Origin: a virus
Virus record (IMG/VR): IMGVR_UViG_3300031111_000030
Coordinates: 1 to 31,704 of that record
Reading direction: 5' to 3' (one strand)
DNA length: 31,704 nt
Position 1 is the first letter of the stretch; the number at the start of each line of letters is the position of its first letter. Below are positions 8,018-16,203 of this stretch, one piece after another. Made by a program: the position numbers and the translations under genes. The notes under the pieces were generated by a model that was given only the letters and a program-made list of their open reading frames with translations, ran no database searches and was not told the DNA's origin.

Positions 8018-8058
8018 GAAAAATAAAAATCGCCCTGGTTGAAAGGCCCAGGGCGATT
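8018..8058 (-). terminator. Perfect hairpin with T-run on the minus strand
   Basis: AATCGCCCTGG (8028-8038) and CCAGGGCGATT (8048-8058) form a perfect 11-base-pair stem with a 9-base loop. Read on the + strand the stem is followed by AACCGC, not a T-run. Read on the minus strand it is followed by TTTTTATTTTTCG, so it is built as an intrinsic terminator against leftward transcription. It sits between coat and the next gene, ending 10 bases before AAGGAG. On the + strand RNA it could alternatively serve as a stabilising or processing stem. Confidence 0.65.
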
Positions 8059-8083
8059 AACCGCAAACAAGGAGAAACAAGTC

Positions 8084-8620
8084 ATGAAGAAACTTGCACT
8101 TTTTATATCACTTTTGATTGTCGCAATGATGATCCCCTGCACCGCGTTTGGCGCAGCCGCGACCCATAGCGACCTTCTGGTCGGAAGCAGTTCCGGCGGA
8201 TTATCCATCGGACCGGGCGTGAAGCTGGTCTATCTGGTTATCGATCTTGATGAAGCAGCCACGGACATTAAAACCGGAAACGTCTTTGAAGCCGGAGACG
8301 TTCTTCAGGCCTTGCAAATTCCCGCATATACGATGGTGCTGAACGCCGGCCTGATCTGTACGGAAGCTGAAAGCACAACGCTTACGCTGGACGTTGGCGA
8401 TGGGGACCAGGCGGACGGGTATGTGGATGGGTATGATGCTGAATCTACGGGCGGTTCAGGTACGGCGATTGCCGAAGCCTACGGGCCTGATAACGCCTTT
8501 GGGAGACTTTACACTTCCGCCGATACGATTGACTTAAAAATCGTAACAATCGGCGCTCAGACCGCCAATAACGCTGTTGTGACAGTTTGGGCGATCTGTG
8601 TCCAGGTCCCGACGGAATAA
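8084..8620 (+). CDS. Exported capsid-associated/decoration-type protein
   Basis: 178-residue protein directly after the coat gene. It opens with a clear signal peptide (MKKLALFISLLIVAMMIPCT, cleavage likely at AFG-A around residues 23-25). The mature part is beta-rich and acidic, with LDLDE-like strands and the segment STTLTLDVGDGDQADGYVDG, a pattern I associate with phage head-fibre or decoration proteins encoded next to the coat gene. Such proteins are normally cytoplasmic. The ATG at 8084 has AAGGAG nine bases ahead; an in-frame TTG at 8039 lies in the hairpin loop and is rejected. Role inferred from position and style. Confidence 0.7.
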   Translation: MKKLALFISLLIVAMMIPCTAFGAAATHSDLLVGSSSGGLSIGPGVKLVYLVIDLDEAATDIKTGNVFEAGDVLQALQIPAYTMVLNAGLICTEAESTTLTLDVGDGDQADGYVDGYDAESTGGSGTAIAEAYGPDNAFGRLYTSADTIDLKIVTIGAQTANNAVVTVWAICVQVPTE

Positions 8621-8660
8621 TAACCGCAATCGAATTTAAAAGGGAATTGGAGGTTTAATA

Positions 8661-8867
8661 ATGCCTAAAGAAACCGGGAAAGCACCGGAAACCAAAGAGG
8701 CCCCGAAGGCTGAGAAAAAGGTGAAAGGAATTCGGGATAAGTATCTGGTTCAGGAAAAAACGAATCGGATCTATATCCGCACCGACGCCTTGGCCAAACG
8801 GACCGATATGACCGAGTTGCCGGCGGAAGAAGCGCTGAAACGACTTGGGAAGGATGGCCAGAAATGA
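8661..8867 (+). CDS. Small basic/acidic virion-associated protein (68 aa)
   Basis: 68-residue hydrophilic protein. It begins with a Lys/Glu/Pro-rich, probably disordered arm (residues 1-23), then a compact segment YLVQEKTNRIYIRTDALAKR and a helical tail TELPAEEALKRLGKDG. Short proteins like this often follow coat or decoration genes in phages and may be minor head components, but no function is assigned. GGAGG lies ten bases upstream of the ATG. The stop overlaps the next gene as ATGA, so the two are coupled. Confidence 0.7.
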   Translation: MPKETGKAPETKEAPKAEKKVKGIRDKYLVQEKTNRIYIRTDALAKRTDMTELPAEEALKRLGKDGQK

Positions 8868-10069
8868 AAATGAATAAACTTTTTATAGCTTTAATCCTGG
8901 TTGTTTGTGCTGCGACCTGGGCGGTTGCCGCAAGATATGAGCAGCTCACGGTCGGAGAATTGACCGTCACGACCAGCACGACAAACTCCGGGACAATATC
9001 TGCGGAGCAATTGACATCAACAGGCGATGCTACCGTTACCGGAACAATCAATACCGGCGTCGGGATTGACGGCGTGGGTGCGGTTGATCTGGATTACGGA
9101 TCTGCCGATATTACCGATCATACGTTCACTACCAACGATTGCACCGTTGTAATTGATGGAGGTGTGACTATTTCGACCGGGGATAATGTTGTTTTGGGGA
9201 CAACGACCTGGAACAGCGGAGACGGTATTGACGGTGAAGTGATTGGAAATGACACCATCGACGAGGACGCCTTTGATTGGGGTACGGGAACCGACCAGGT
9301 TAGCGGTGCAGACTTCCCGGATGAAGATTTAGGGGATGTTGTGGTGTCTTCTGGTACGTGGTCCCTTGATTCGGACGTTGTGGACGAAGCGCATATCGCT
9401 GACGACGGGATTGATAGTGAGCATTACAACGATGATTCGATTGACGATGCCCATATGAATTTCGGGACCGCAACAAATCAGATATCCGCGTCTGATTTAC
9501 CGGACGAAGACCTGGGCGATATGTCGGTTGCTACCGGCGCATGGACCATTGACGAGGATGTACTCGATAAAGCCAATCTTAAAGACGAGGATTGGGGAGA
9601 TGTCAGTGTCTCCAGTAATTCAGTTACCCTTGATACCGGAGTCGTTGGTGACAACGAGATTGATTATACCGCCGTGACGGGCGCCGATCTGACTTTGACG
9701 GATTGCGGGGCTATTACCGGAACTGCGATTAACGCGTCAACGTCAATGCAGATCGCAAGTGGCGGGACGTTTGCCGTGTATCGTTTTGCTACTGCGGCCT
9801 TAGCAGACGATGGAACTTACACTTTTGCGTCTGCCAATCTTGGGTCTGGCGGCGTAATGTATGTTTTTGCGACAAAAGGCTCCGGTTATGGCGGGACGTT
9901 TGGAATTGGTTCGGATGCTTCCTCTGTTTTATTTGGCGATGCGACTAATGCCGATGATGCGGATACCGATGGCGATCTTTGCGTTTTTGATGGTGGTACG
10001 GATGTTACCATTAAAAACCGAACCGGCGGCGTGACTGACATTTCTGGATGGTATTTATACCAGCCATAA
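8864..10069 (+). CDS. Exported fibre-like repeat protein
   Basis: 401-residue protein with a signal peptide (MKMNKLFIALILVVCAATWA, cleavage likely AVA-A near residue 23). The mature part is very acidic and Thr/Ser/Gly rich and is made of degenerate repeats: FDWGTGTDQVSGADFPDEDL, NFGTATNQISASDLPDEDLG and DEDWGDVSVSSNSVTLDTG, each preceded by Asp/Ile-rich spacers (ADDGIDSEHYNDDSIDDAH). Such repeats are typical of trimeric phage fibres. The C-terminal 100 residues (YRFATAALADDGTYTFASAN to GWYLYQP) look like a compact head domain. It starts in an ATGA overlap with the previous gene. It shares repeat modules with the 913-residue fibre at 11511. Confidence 0.75.
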   Translation: MKMNKLFIALILVVCAATWAVAARYEQLTVGELTVTTSTTNSGTISAEQLTSTGDATVTGTINTGVGIDGVGAVDLDYGSADITDHTFTTNDCTVVIDGGVTISTGDNVVLGTTTWNSGDGIDGEVIGNDTIDEDAFDWGTGTDQVSGADFPDEDLGDVVVSSGTWSLDSDVVDEAHIADDGIDSEHYNDDSIDDAHMNFGTATNQISASDLPDEDLGDMSVATGAWTIDEDVLDKANLKDEDWGDVSVSSNSVTLDTGVVGDNEIDYTAVTGADLTLTDCGAITGTAINASTSMQIASGGTFAVYRFATAALADDGTYTFASANLGSGGVMYVFATKGSGYGGTFGIGSDASSVLFGDATNADDADTDGDLCVFDGGTDVTIKNRTGGVTDISGWYLYQP

Positions 10070-10085
10070 TAAGGCGTTAATTATT

Positions 10086-10120
10086 TAATTTCTAAAATGG
10101 GGGCATACAAAGCCCCCATT
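10086..10120 (-). terminator. Second leader hairpin with T-run on the minus strand
   Basis: AATGGGGGC (10096-10104) and GCCCCCATT (10112-10120) form a perfect 9-base-pair stem with loop ATACAAA. On the + strand it runs straight into the GGAGG ribosome site of the next gene. On the minus strand it is followed by TTAGAAATTAAAT, moderately T-rich. It has the same layout as the hairpin at 8018-8058: intergenic, just before a ribosome site. Either a weak leftward terminator or a stem that protects or insulates the downstream message. Confidence 0.5.
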
Positions 10121-10131
10121 ATGGAGGCATT

Positions 10132-10797
10132 ATGACTACCGCCTTATCCACCTGGCACGACTTTATCCTTCCTGACGTTTACGGATGCCCGAAGTTTGTA
10201 ATGAACCGGGCGATCGTTAAGGCCATTATCGATTTTTGTCAGCAGACTGAAATATTAACTTACGGCATTAACCATACCGTTTATAACAGCGAGCCGGATT
10301 CATATAAAAATAACATCATTACTTACTCGACGATCAGCACCGATAAAAAGCCATGGAAAATTAAAAAGCTGTTTATCGACGGCGGGGAGTACCGGATCAG
10401 TTTTAAACGTCTTTACAACGATATTTCAGAGCTTGCCAGCATTTTAAGTACATCCGGCCAGAAGTTTTATTATTTCCCGGACCGCCGACTAATTAACATT
10501 TTTCCATTCGAGGATTCCGATTTTTCTGATTCCAGTATCGAGCTTTATATGGATGTTGTTTTTATCCCGTTGTCCGCCATTACCGAGATTGACGATGAAA
10601 TCTATTATGATTGGCGGGAAGCGATAACGAATGGCGCCAAGGCCATTTTGATGCTCCAGAACGACATGAATTGGTACGAACCGAAAAAAGCGGCTTATCA
10701 CCAAAGCAAGTTTAACAAAGATATCAATAATTATTTACGGCGCCGGAACCTTATCGAGAATAACGGGGAGCTACGCGTCGAAATTCCATCCATTTAG
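10132..10797 (+). CDS. Neck/tail connector-type protein (221 aa)
   Basis: 221-residue protein whose opening (WHDFILPDVYGCPKFVMNRA then IVKAIIDFCQQTEI) matches a recurring pattern in short-tailed phages, W-x-x-F-x-x-P-x-V-x-GCP followed by an amphipathic helix with FC-x-x-T. Those proteins are encoded beside the adaptor and are taken as neck or tail-tube components. The middle is beta-rich (KFYYFPDRRLINIFPFEDSD, IELYMDVVFIPLSA). The C-terminal helical half (YYDWREAITNGAKAILMLQN) resembles the end of connector proteins. No signal peptide. GGAGG lies four bases before the ATG. Pairs with the next gene 18 bases downstream. Confidence 0.75.
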   Translation: MTTALSTWHDFILPDVYGCPKFVMNRAIVKAIIDFCQQTEILTYGINHTVYNSEPDSYKNNIITYSTISTDKKPWKIKKLFIDGGEYRISFKRLYNDISELASILSTSGQKFYYFPDRRLINIFPFEDSDFSDSSIELYMDVVFIPLSAITEIDDEIYYDWREAITNGAKAILMLQNDMNWYEPKKAAYHQSKFNKDINNYLRRRNLIENNGELRVEIPSI

Positions 10798-10815
10798 GAT
10801 AGGAGGATTTTATAA

Positions 10816-11493
10816 ATGTCAGTTTTAACAGCTCAAAACATAGTAGACAGAGCGGAAACGATCCTGCAGGACACGACCAATGTCCGATGGGCGTCAACCG
10901 AACTCTTGCAATGGCTGAATGACGGCCAGCGGGAAGTCGTTCTTTTAAAACCGGACGCCAACCCGGTCAATGAATCTGTCCAGATGACCGCCGGAACCAA
11001 GCAAACCATTCCGGCAACCGGCGTACAGCTAATCGATGTGGTCAGAAATATGGGCGATAACGGAACAACCGTGGGGGATGTCATTACATTTTTAAAGCGG
11101 AATGTTTTGGATTCCGGCAACCGGGATTGGCACGCTGAATCTCAAGACTCTGCGCATGATCATTTCTGTTTTGACGAACGGGACCCGAAGCATTTTTATG
11201 TGTATCCGCCTTCCGACGGCGCGAATTATGTTGAGATTGTGTATTCGGCTGCCCCGGCGGATATCGCGATAGACGCGACCATTACACTTGATGATGTTTA
11301 CGCTAATGCGCTGCTGGATTATATTCTTTACCGGGCTTACAGCAAAGATGCTGAATTTGCAGCCAACGCCCAAAGAGCGGCCATGGCTTATGCGGCGTTT
11401 TTAAGAAGCCTGGGTATGCGCGAGGAAGCTGAAAAGATTTATGACCCGGCCAAACAGCCGGTGAATGTCGCGTCCAACACAACTCAGGGATAA
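10816..11493 (+). CDS. Phage adaptor (head-tail connector) protein, DUF6682-like
   Basis: 225-residue protein of the phage adaptor family that docks under the portal and links head to tail. The N-terminal signature reads AETILQDTTNVRWASTELLQ, then WLNDGQREVVLLKPDANP, with TKQTIPATGVQLIDVVRNMG further on; a strand segment DPKHFYVYPPSDG, the conserved YSAAP, and a C-terminal helical bundle (NALLDYILYRAYSKDAEFAA) complete it. This order is characteristic. AGGAGG lies ahead of the ATG. A shorter lookalike of its N-terminus is encoded at 4502-4693. Confidence 0.88.
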   Translation: MSVLTAQNIVDRAETILQDTTNVRWASTELLQWLNDGQREVVLLKPDANPVNESVQMTAGTKQTIPATGVQLIDVVRNMGDNGTTVGDVITFLKRNVLDSGNRDWHAESQDSAHDHFCFDERDPKHFYVYPPSDGANYVEIVYSAAPADIAIDATITLDDVYANALLDYILYRAYSKDAEFAANAQRAAMAYAAFLRSLGMREEAEKIYDPAKQPVNVASNTTQG

Positions 11494-11510
11494 CAAAAAG
11501 GGCTGGTGAA

Positions 11511-14252
11511 ATGAGAAATTTTATCTTTTGCGCCTTAATTATCATTGTAACCGTTATTGGTTTTACTCCAAGCGCGCAGGCGGCTCAAGTATATGCGGAT
11601 ATGGTCAAGGAATCGTCCACAACGACCGGGACCGGGACATTTTCACTTGGGGGCGCTGTGACCGGGTATCAGACTTTTGTTGATGGCATCGGAGACGGCA
11701 ACACCTGCACTTATCAAATTAAAAACGCAACGGATTGGGAAGTCGGCCTCGGAACCGTCACTGACGACAATCCAGACACATTAAGCCGGGATACGGTGTA
11801 TGCGAGTTCAAATTCCGGATCAAAAGTCAACTGGCCGATCGGGAGCAAAACGGTTACCTGCGTTCTAACGGCCCATAATATTGATTCTTTTTCCAGTGCC
11901 GGATCTCCGATCACTTTAGATATTGGGGATGACGGCGGCAATGACTCAACGGCGGTTAATGAAATCGCCACAAACGGGGACACGAATAACGCCATCACCA
12001 TGCCGAGCGCTGATAAGGTCTATATTGATTTTAGCCAGAATTGGCCAACAGCGGACACGGCAGAAGTGATTAGCGACGGGACTAACACCAAAACAGCCGC
12101 CCAGGTCAAATCTCATATTGACAGCACCAGCAATCCGCACAGCGTAACCGCGTCTCAAGCCGGAGCGGTGGCTTTAACCGGGGATGAAACCGTGGCCGGC
12201 GTGAAAACCTTTTCGTCTTTTCCGGTGACGCCTTCTTCTTCTCCGTCAACCGATTACCAGGTAGCCAACCGAAAATTTGTAACGGATCAGATTGCTATAA
12301 CGTCTGGTACGATTAATACCATCGAGGAAGGGGATTCTCAAACCGGTGGCTCTGATATCGTAACGATTGATTTTAACGGGGATGATTTTAATTTATCTGA
12401 ATCACCGGATACCGAAATTAATATCACCATTAATGACGGTGGAGTTGACCATGATTCCACTTTAAATTATTCGGCTGATGAACATTTTACACAGGCTGCG
12501 ATATCGATTACAAATTCTCAGATAAGTGATACAAACGCCGGGACGGACCCGACCGCAGACCTTGAAGAAGAAACCCATGCGTCTGAGCATCAATCAGGCG
12601 GAACCGACGAAATTAAGCTGGATGATTTGGGCGCTCCGGATGATAACACGGATCTTAATGTCTCAATCACCAAACACGGATTGACGCCAAAAGCGCCGAA
12701 TGATGCGAGTAAGTTTTTAGACGGAACCGGAAGCTGGTCAACACCGTCCGGATCAGGGTCGGCCATTACGCTTGACCTTGGAGACGACGGCGGAGACGAC
12801 AGCACAGATTTGACGGAAATTGCGACTTCCGGAGATACAAACAATATTATTACGATGCCGAGCGCCGATAAGGCGCATATCGACATGGGGCAAAACTGGC
12901 CGACTTCCGATACCGCCAATTCAGGCGATTCCGCCACAGGTTTTTTTTCGACCGGCACTATTGAGCATGAACGGGGCGGCCTTGAAGCCAATGTGTCCGC
13001 CTATGACGGGCTTGTAAAAATATCCGGAGGGTCAACGTCTCAAGCAGTGGCCGGGACAGATTATCTGGCGCCTGATGGCGTCGGGACCGCTCTTACCGCG
13101 TTGAATGGAGAAAATATTCAGGACGATACCATTGATGATGACTCCATCGATTTTGGAGACGTCACCCTTAACGACCTGACATTTGATGTCGGTGGTGTGT
13201 CAAAGACAGAATTTGCATATGGATCTACTGTTACAAGTAATATTCAGGACCAAATTGACGCCCAGGAGGCTGAATTAAATAATTCGGCAGGCCTGGCGGC
13301 GGCCCTATCCGATGAAACGGGAACCGGATCAGCCGTCTTTTCCAATTCTCCAACCTTGGTATCTCCATCTTTAGGGACGATTAATTCAGGGGTAGGGACT
13401 GCTTTAACCGCTTTGAACGGCGAAAACATTCAAAATGACACGATTGACGACGATGCGTTTGACTTTGGAACCGGGACGGACCAGGTATCGGCTGCGGATA
13501 TCCCGATTGCTGACGCCGGGAATTTAATTACCGGGACCGAAGTTGAAACCGCTTTACAGGAGAATAGATCAGCCATCGACTCGCTTGAGGCTGTTGATAA
13601 TATAACTGAAACCGAATTATCTGACGAGTCTGAATTAGAGGGGCAATTGACCGATGTTTCAGACGTCTATACCGACAATGATTTCGCATACGGAACCGCC
13701 GTTACAAACGGTGATGCCAACATTCCTGATGCGGATTCAGTTTATGATTTCGCCACGGCTAATTTTGTTGAAAAAACAGATTATACTTTTGGGACCGCCG
13801 TTACAAACGGGGAAGCAGGGTTGACCACAGGGGATGATGTTTATGATTTTTGCGAAACTTCGCAGGATTATTTAAAGACATCAGAAAACGACGATTTTTC
13901 ATTTGCCACGGCCAACGCCACCAAAACATTTAACGCATCTGAATTAACCGGACGCATTGAACTGCGGCACTCCGGTACGACAACATATGCTTTTGGAACG
14001 GCTCAAACCGTTTACGAATTAGAACAATCCGCTGCTGTGTTCGTGTTTGCGACAACTGATGGTGCGTATTTTGATGCCCAGGCAACCGATAAATTTATCA
14101 GAAACGGGGCAACCCAGGCAGACGGGTATAAAGTGAGTGCGTTATCTCCATCAGTCGGTGATTGTTTTGTTTTAACCCCGATTAAAGTCGGATCAGATTA
14201 CCAATATATGTTTAGTCCAGTTTTAGGAACCTATGAAGATGGAGGCCCATAA
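11511..14252 (+). CDS. Large exported tail-fibre protein
   Basis: 913-residue fibre. After a signal peptide (MRNFIFCALIIIVTVIGFTP, cleavage likely AQA-A near residue 25) comes a well-known phage fibre attachment-type domain: VKESSTTTGTGTFSLGGAVT, then GYQTFVDGIGDGNTCTY, then TLSRDTVYASSNSGSKVNW (about residues 33-125). The shaft is built of repeats: a 51-residue unit at 134-184 and 419-469, a 27-residue unit at 523-549 and 627-653, and a 33-residue tandem unit starting at 724 and 757. HGLTPKAPNDASKFLDGTGS (about 393-412) is also typical of phage fibres. The C-terminus (RIELRHSGTTTYAFGTAQTV onward) is a compact domain. The attachment domain normally starts cytoplasmic fibres, so the signal peptide ahead of it is unusual. 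Confidence 0.85.
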   Translation: MRNFIFCALIIIVTVIGFTPSAQAAQVYADMVKESSTTTGTGTFSLGGAVTGYQTFVDGIGDGNTCTYQIKNATDWEVGLGTVTDDNPDTLSRDTVYASSNSGSKVNWPIGSKTVTCVLTAHNIDSFSSAGSPITLDIGDDGGNDSTAVNEIATNGDTNNAITMPSADKVYIDFSQNWPTADTAEVISDGTNTKTAAQVKSHIDSTSNPHSVTASQAGAVALTGDETVAGVKTFSSFPVTPSSSPSTDYQVANRKFVTDQIAITSGTINTIEEGDSQTGGSDIVTIDFNGDDFNLSESPDTEINITINDGGVDHDSTLNYSADEHFTQAAISITNSQISDTNAGTDPTADLEEETHASEHQSGGTDEIKLDDLGAPDDNTDLNVSITKHGLTPKAPNDASKFLDGTGSWSTPSGSGSAITLDLGDDGGDDSTDLTEIATSGDTNNIITMPSADKAHIDMGQNWPTSDTANSGDSATGFFSTGTIEHERGGLEANVSAYDGLVKISGGSTSQAVAGTDYLAPDGVGTALTALNGENIQDDTIDDDSIDFGDVTLNDLTFDVGGVSKTEFAYGSTVTSNIQDQIDAQEAELNNSAGLAAALSDETGTGSAVFSNSPTLVSPSLGTINSGVGTALTALNGENIQNDTIDDDAFDFGTGTDQVSAADIPIADAGNLITGTEVETALQENRSAIDSLEAVDNITETELSDESELEGQLTDVSDVYTDNDFAYGTAVTNGDANIPDADSVYDFATANFVEKTDYTFGTAVTNGEAGLTTGDDVYDFCETSQDYLKTSENDDFSFATANATKTFNASELTGRIELRHSGTTTYAFGTAQTVYELEQSAAVFVFATTDGAYFDAQATDKFIRNGATQADGYKVSALSPSVGDCFVLTPIKVGSDYQYMFSPVLGTYEDGGP
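11910..12917 (+). repeat. 51-residue direct repeat in the fibre gene
   Basis: Copy 1 is at 11910-12062 and copy 2 at 12765-12917, in the same frame 285 codons apart. Both encode ITLD(I/L)GDDGG, then an EIAT-x-GDTNN-x-ITMPSADK core and end QNWPT(A/S)DTA. Most differences are conservative. They look like duplicated shaft modules and could mediate recombination between fibre genes. Confidence 0.8.
13077..13469 (+). repeat. 27-residue direct repeat in the fibre gene
   Basis: Copy 1 at 13077-13157 and copy 2 at 13389-13469 both encode GVGTALTALNGENIQ followed by (D/N)DTIDDD and an FG end. The second copy continues into TGTDQVSAADIP, which matches a repeat of the separate fibre-like protein at 8864-10069 (there TGTDQVSGADFP). 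Confidence 0.8.
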
Positions 14253-14669
14253 ATGAAAAAAATTATTTTAATTTTAGCATTAATCTTTTTTGCATCCCCG
14301 GCGCTGGCAGACGGCCCGGTTTGCGTGGATGCGGTGTACGATGCGGCGCTGGCGTATTTTGAGAATGCGGACCGGATTTTCATCGGCCCGAATTATCAAT
14401 ACGGCAGCAAGCTGGGCGAAGTGACGATTGACGGTGACGACGTATCGCCTGTCAACGGCGGGACGGACGGCAGGGCGTTGCAGATTGAAGCGCAGAGCAT
14501 TACCGCGTCCGGAACCGGAACGGCGGACACAATGGGTATTTATGACGTGGACACGACTACCGTGTGGGCGTACTGGCCGATCACGGAAAAGTCCATCACC
14601 AGCGGCGCGGTTTACACGTTCGCCACAGCATCCCCCATTACCATCAGGGACATCACGGAAACGCCATAA
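14253..14669 (+). CDS. Exported hypothetical virion-type protein (138 aa)
   Basis: 138-residue protein with a model signal peptide (MKKIILILALIFFASPALAD, cleavage ALA-D at 19/20). The mature part is beta-rich and acidic; two cysteines are close to the mature N-terminus or within it, and the C-terminal half has alternating Thr/Ser-Ile/Val patterns (SITSGAVYTFATASPITIRD). It starts immediately after the fibre stop and is followed within 16 bases by the next secreted-type gene. Codon use looks richer in G and C than the flanking fibre gene, hinting at separate acquisition. No family recognised; an accessory fibre or surface protein is the best guess. Confidence 0.65.
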   Translation: MKKIILILALIFFASPALADGPVCVDAVYDAALAYFENADRIFIGPNYQYGSKLGEVTIDGDDVSPVNGGTDGRALQIEAQSITASGTGTADTMGIYDVDTTTVWAYWPITEKSITSGAVYTFATASPITIRDITETP

Positions 14670-14685
14670 AGTGAGGGCCATATTT

Positions 14686-15321
14686 ATGAAACGAATATTT
14701 TTTGCCCTGATTTATCTGGCAATGACAGCCACCAGTGCATGGGCAACAAATCCGTATGACGGCACACAGCAATATACCTTCGGGTCGTTTACCGGCGGAA
14801 CGGACAACGCGCTGGACTCGGTGGACACGACCGCTCTGGCCGACGGGTACACGGCAACCGTCTATAATAACGGGCATACATACAATTATGTACTGGATAT
14901 TGATTCGGAGGCATCAGAGGGCAGCCAGACCGTTCCCGACCCGATAGAACCGGACACCGGCCCCGGTGCGTGGGATCTTTACCATACGTCCAGCGCGAAG
15001 GAATATACCATCACCACCATGCACACATCATGGGCGGACGGCCTGTCTGACACGGAAATCTGGCGGACCGACCTGTCTGCTGGTGAGGTTTTAACACCAA
15101 CACGGCTTGAAATTATGTATAAATTCGGCACGACTTCCAGCTCGGACTTTAATATTGATGTGTACGATGACACCACAAGCACCGAACTATGGTCAACCTA
15201 TACGTTTGGCACAGGGTCGCCGTCATCGTCCGGGGCCGGAAACCAAGTAATTTTACGAATCACCAATGATACCGGCGCAGCCGTCGAGGGGTGTGTGAAT
15301 TTTAGTTATGAGATTCAATAA
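14686..15321 (+). CDS. Exported hypothetical protein with beta-rich C-terminal domain
   Basis: 211-residue protein with a signal peptide (MKRIFFALIYLAMTATSAWA, cleavage AWA-T at 20/21). The middle (SQTVPDPIEPDTGPGAWDLY) is Pro-rich and may be a linker. The C-terminal part (LEIMYKFGTTSSSDFNIDVY to NDTGAAVEGCVNFSYEIQ) looks like one beta-sandwich, as in carbohydrate-binding or fibre head domains, but I cannot name a family. The ATG at 14686 is chosen because GTGAGGG lies just upstream and the signal peptide begins there; the frame is open further upstream but only as a shadow. The end overlaps the next gene by 14 bases. Confidence 0.65.
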   Translation: MKRIFFALIYLAMTATSAWATNPYDGTQQYTFGSFTGGTDNALDSVDTTALADGYTATVYNNGHTYNYVLDIDSEASEGSQTVPDPIEPDTGPGAWDLYHTSSAKEYTITTMHTSWADGLSDTEIWRTDLSAGEVLTPTRLEIMYKFGTTSSSDFNIDVYDDTTSTELWSTYTFGTGSPSSSGAGNQVILRITNDTGAAVEGCVNFSYEIQ

Positions 15322-16201
15322 ATTTTTTATTATTTTTCTTTTTTTAATAGCACCGGCGGTTTGCTTCGGCAGTCAGACCGTCCGGCAGGTGACGCCGACC
15401 GGAGTGCTGAAAACGTCCGCCACCGGTGTGACCCGCAATTATGACCATGAATATCATTTGTTTACCCGGCATGGGCAGTCAAATTCGATGGGCAGAGGCT
15501 ATGCGGAAGATTCTCCGACTGCGGTTGGGATTGAAATCGAAGACGACGACACGATAAAATACACCATTGCCGATCCATTAGGGACGGACTCCGGTTCATG
15601 GCAGGAGGCGATCACCGGATGCGCTGGTCCGTCATTTGCTAAAAAATATTATGAATTGACTGGTCGGAAGGTTGCGCTTTTTAATGCGTCTAAAGGGGGA
15701 ACTTGTGTGTCAGATTGGAACAGTTCTCTATATTCTGAGGCACATTTAGATATTGATGCCGCTTTATCAGCCCTGACAACAGCAGGGATTGACTATACAT
15801 ATATGGGAGTTATTTGGTTCCAAGGGGAATGTGAAACGGTTTGTATAACCGGAGAAACTTGCACAAAAGCAAATTATATAACATGGACAGAAACATTAAT
15901 AGCGAGTTTCAAGTCTGACTTTCCGCAAGAAACATATCCGAACTTTAGATTTCATATTGTTCAGATAGGCATTTGCACGACAAACGGATATGCGTCCGGG
16001 GCGGCGGAGGTTAGGGCGGCACAGGAAGAAATCTGTAATGATGATGCAGACGTTTATCTTGCATATGAAAACCCATACACCACCATGCTGAATGTTCACT
16101 ATGACCACTTAAATGATGATATGGACGATCATTCAGAGGGCAATACTCAATATAATGCCATCGGCGAGGGTATCGCCGAAACATTGGCAGCAGAGAGGTA
16201 G
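15308..16201 (+). CDS. Exported SGNH-type carbohydrate acetylesterase (SASA-like)
   Basis: 297-residue predicted O-acetylesterase. After a signal peptide (MRFNKFFIIFLFLIAPAVCF, cleavage near CFG-S) the protein shows block I HGQSNSMGRG with the likely nucleophile Ser58, a block III-like segment GVIWFQGECE (168-176) in which WFQGE matches the sialate O-acetylesterase/DUF303 group, and a C-terminal DDHSEGNTQYNAIGEGIA (273-290) that should carry the catalytic Asp-His pair. In phages such enzymes strip acetyl groups from host surface polysaccharide to expose or modify the receptor. The start lies within the end of the previous gene and lacks a strong ribosome site, suggesting coupled translation. 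Substrate unknown. Confidence 0.82.
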   Translation: MRFNKFFIIFLFLIAPAVCFGSQTVRQVTPTGVLKTSATGVTRNYDHEYHLFTRHGQSNSMGRGYAEDSPTAVGIEIEDDDTIKYTIADPLGTDSGSWQEAITGCAGPSFAKKYYELTGRKVALFNASKGGTCVSDWNSSLYSEAHLDIDAALSALTTAGIDYTYMGVIWFQGECETVCITGETCTKANYITWTETLIASFKSDFPQETYPNFRFHIVQIGICTTNGYASGAAEVRAAQEEICNDDADVYLAYENPYTTMLNVHYDHLNDDMDDHSEGNTQYNAIGEGIAETLAAER

Positions 16202-16203
16202 GC

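Noticed and set aside
8039-8083. N-terminal extension of the decoration-type protein from a TTG
   Set aside because: It starts in the loop of a hairpin and would bury the signal peptide; the ATG at 8084 has an ideal AAGGAG.
14428-14685. Long upstream extension of the gene at 14686
   Set aside because: It overlaps the 138-residue gene in another frame, is Arg/Pro-rich like a shadow frame, and the signal peptide begins at 14686.
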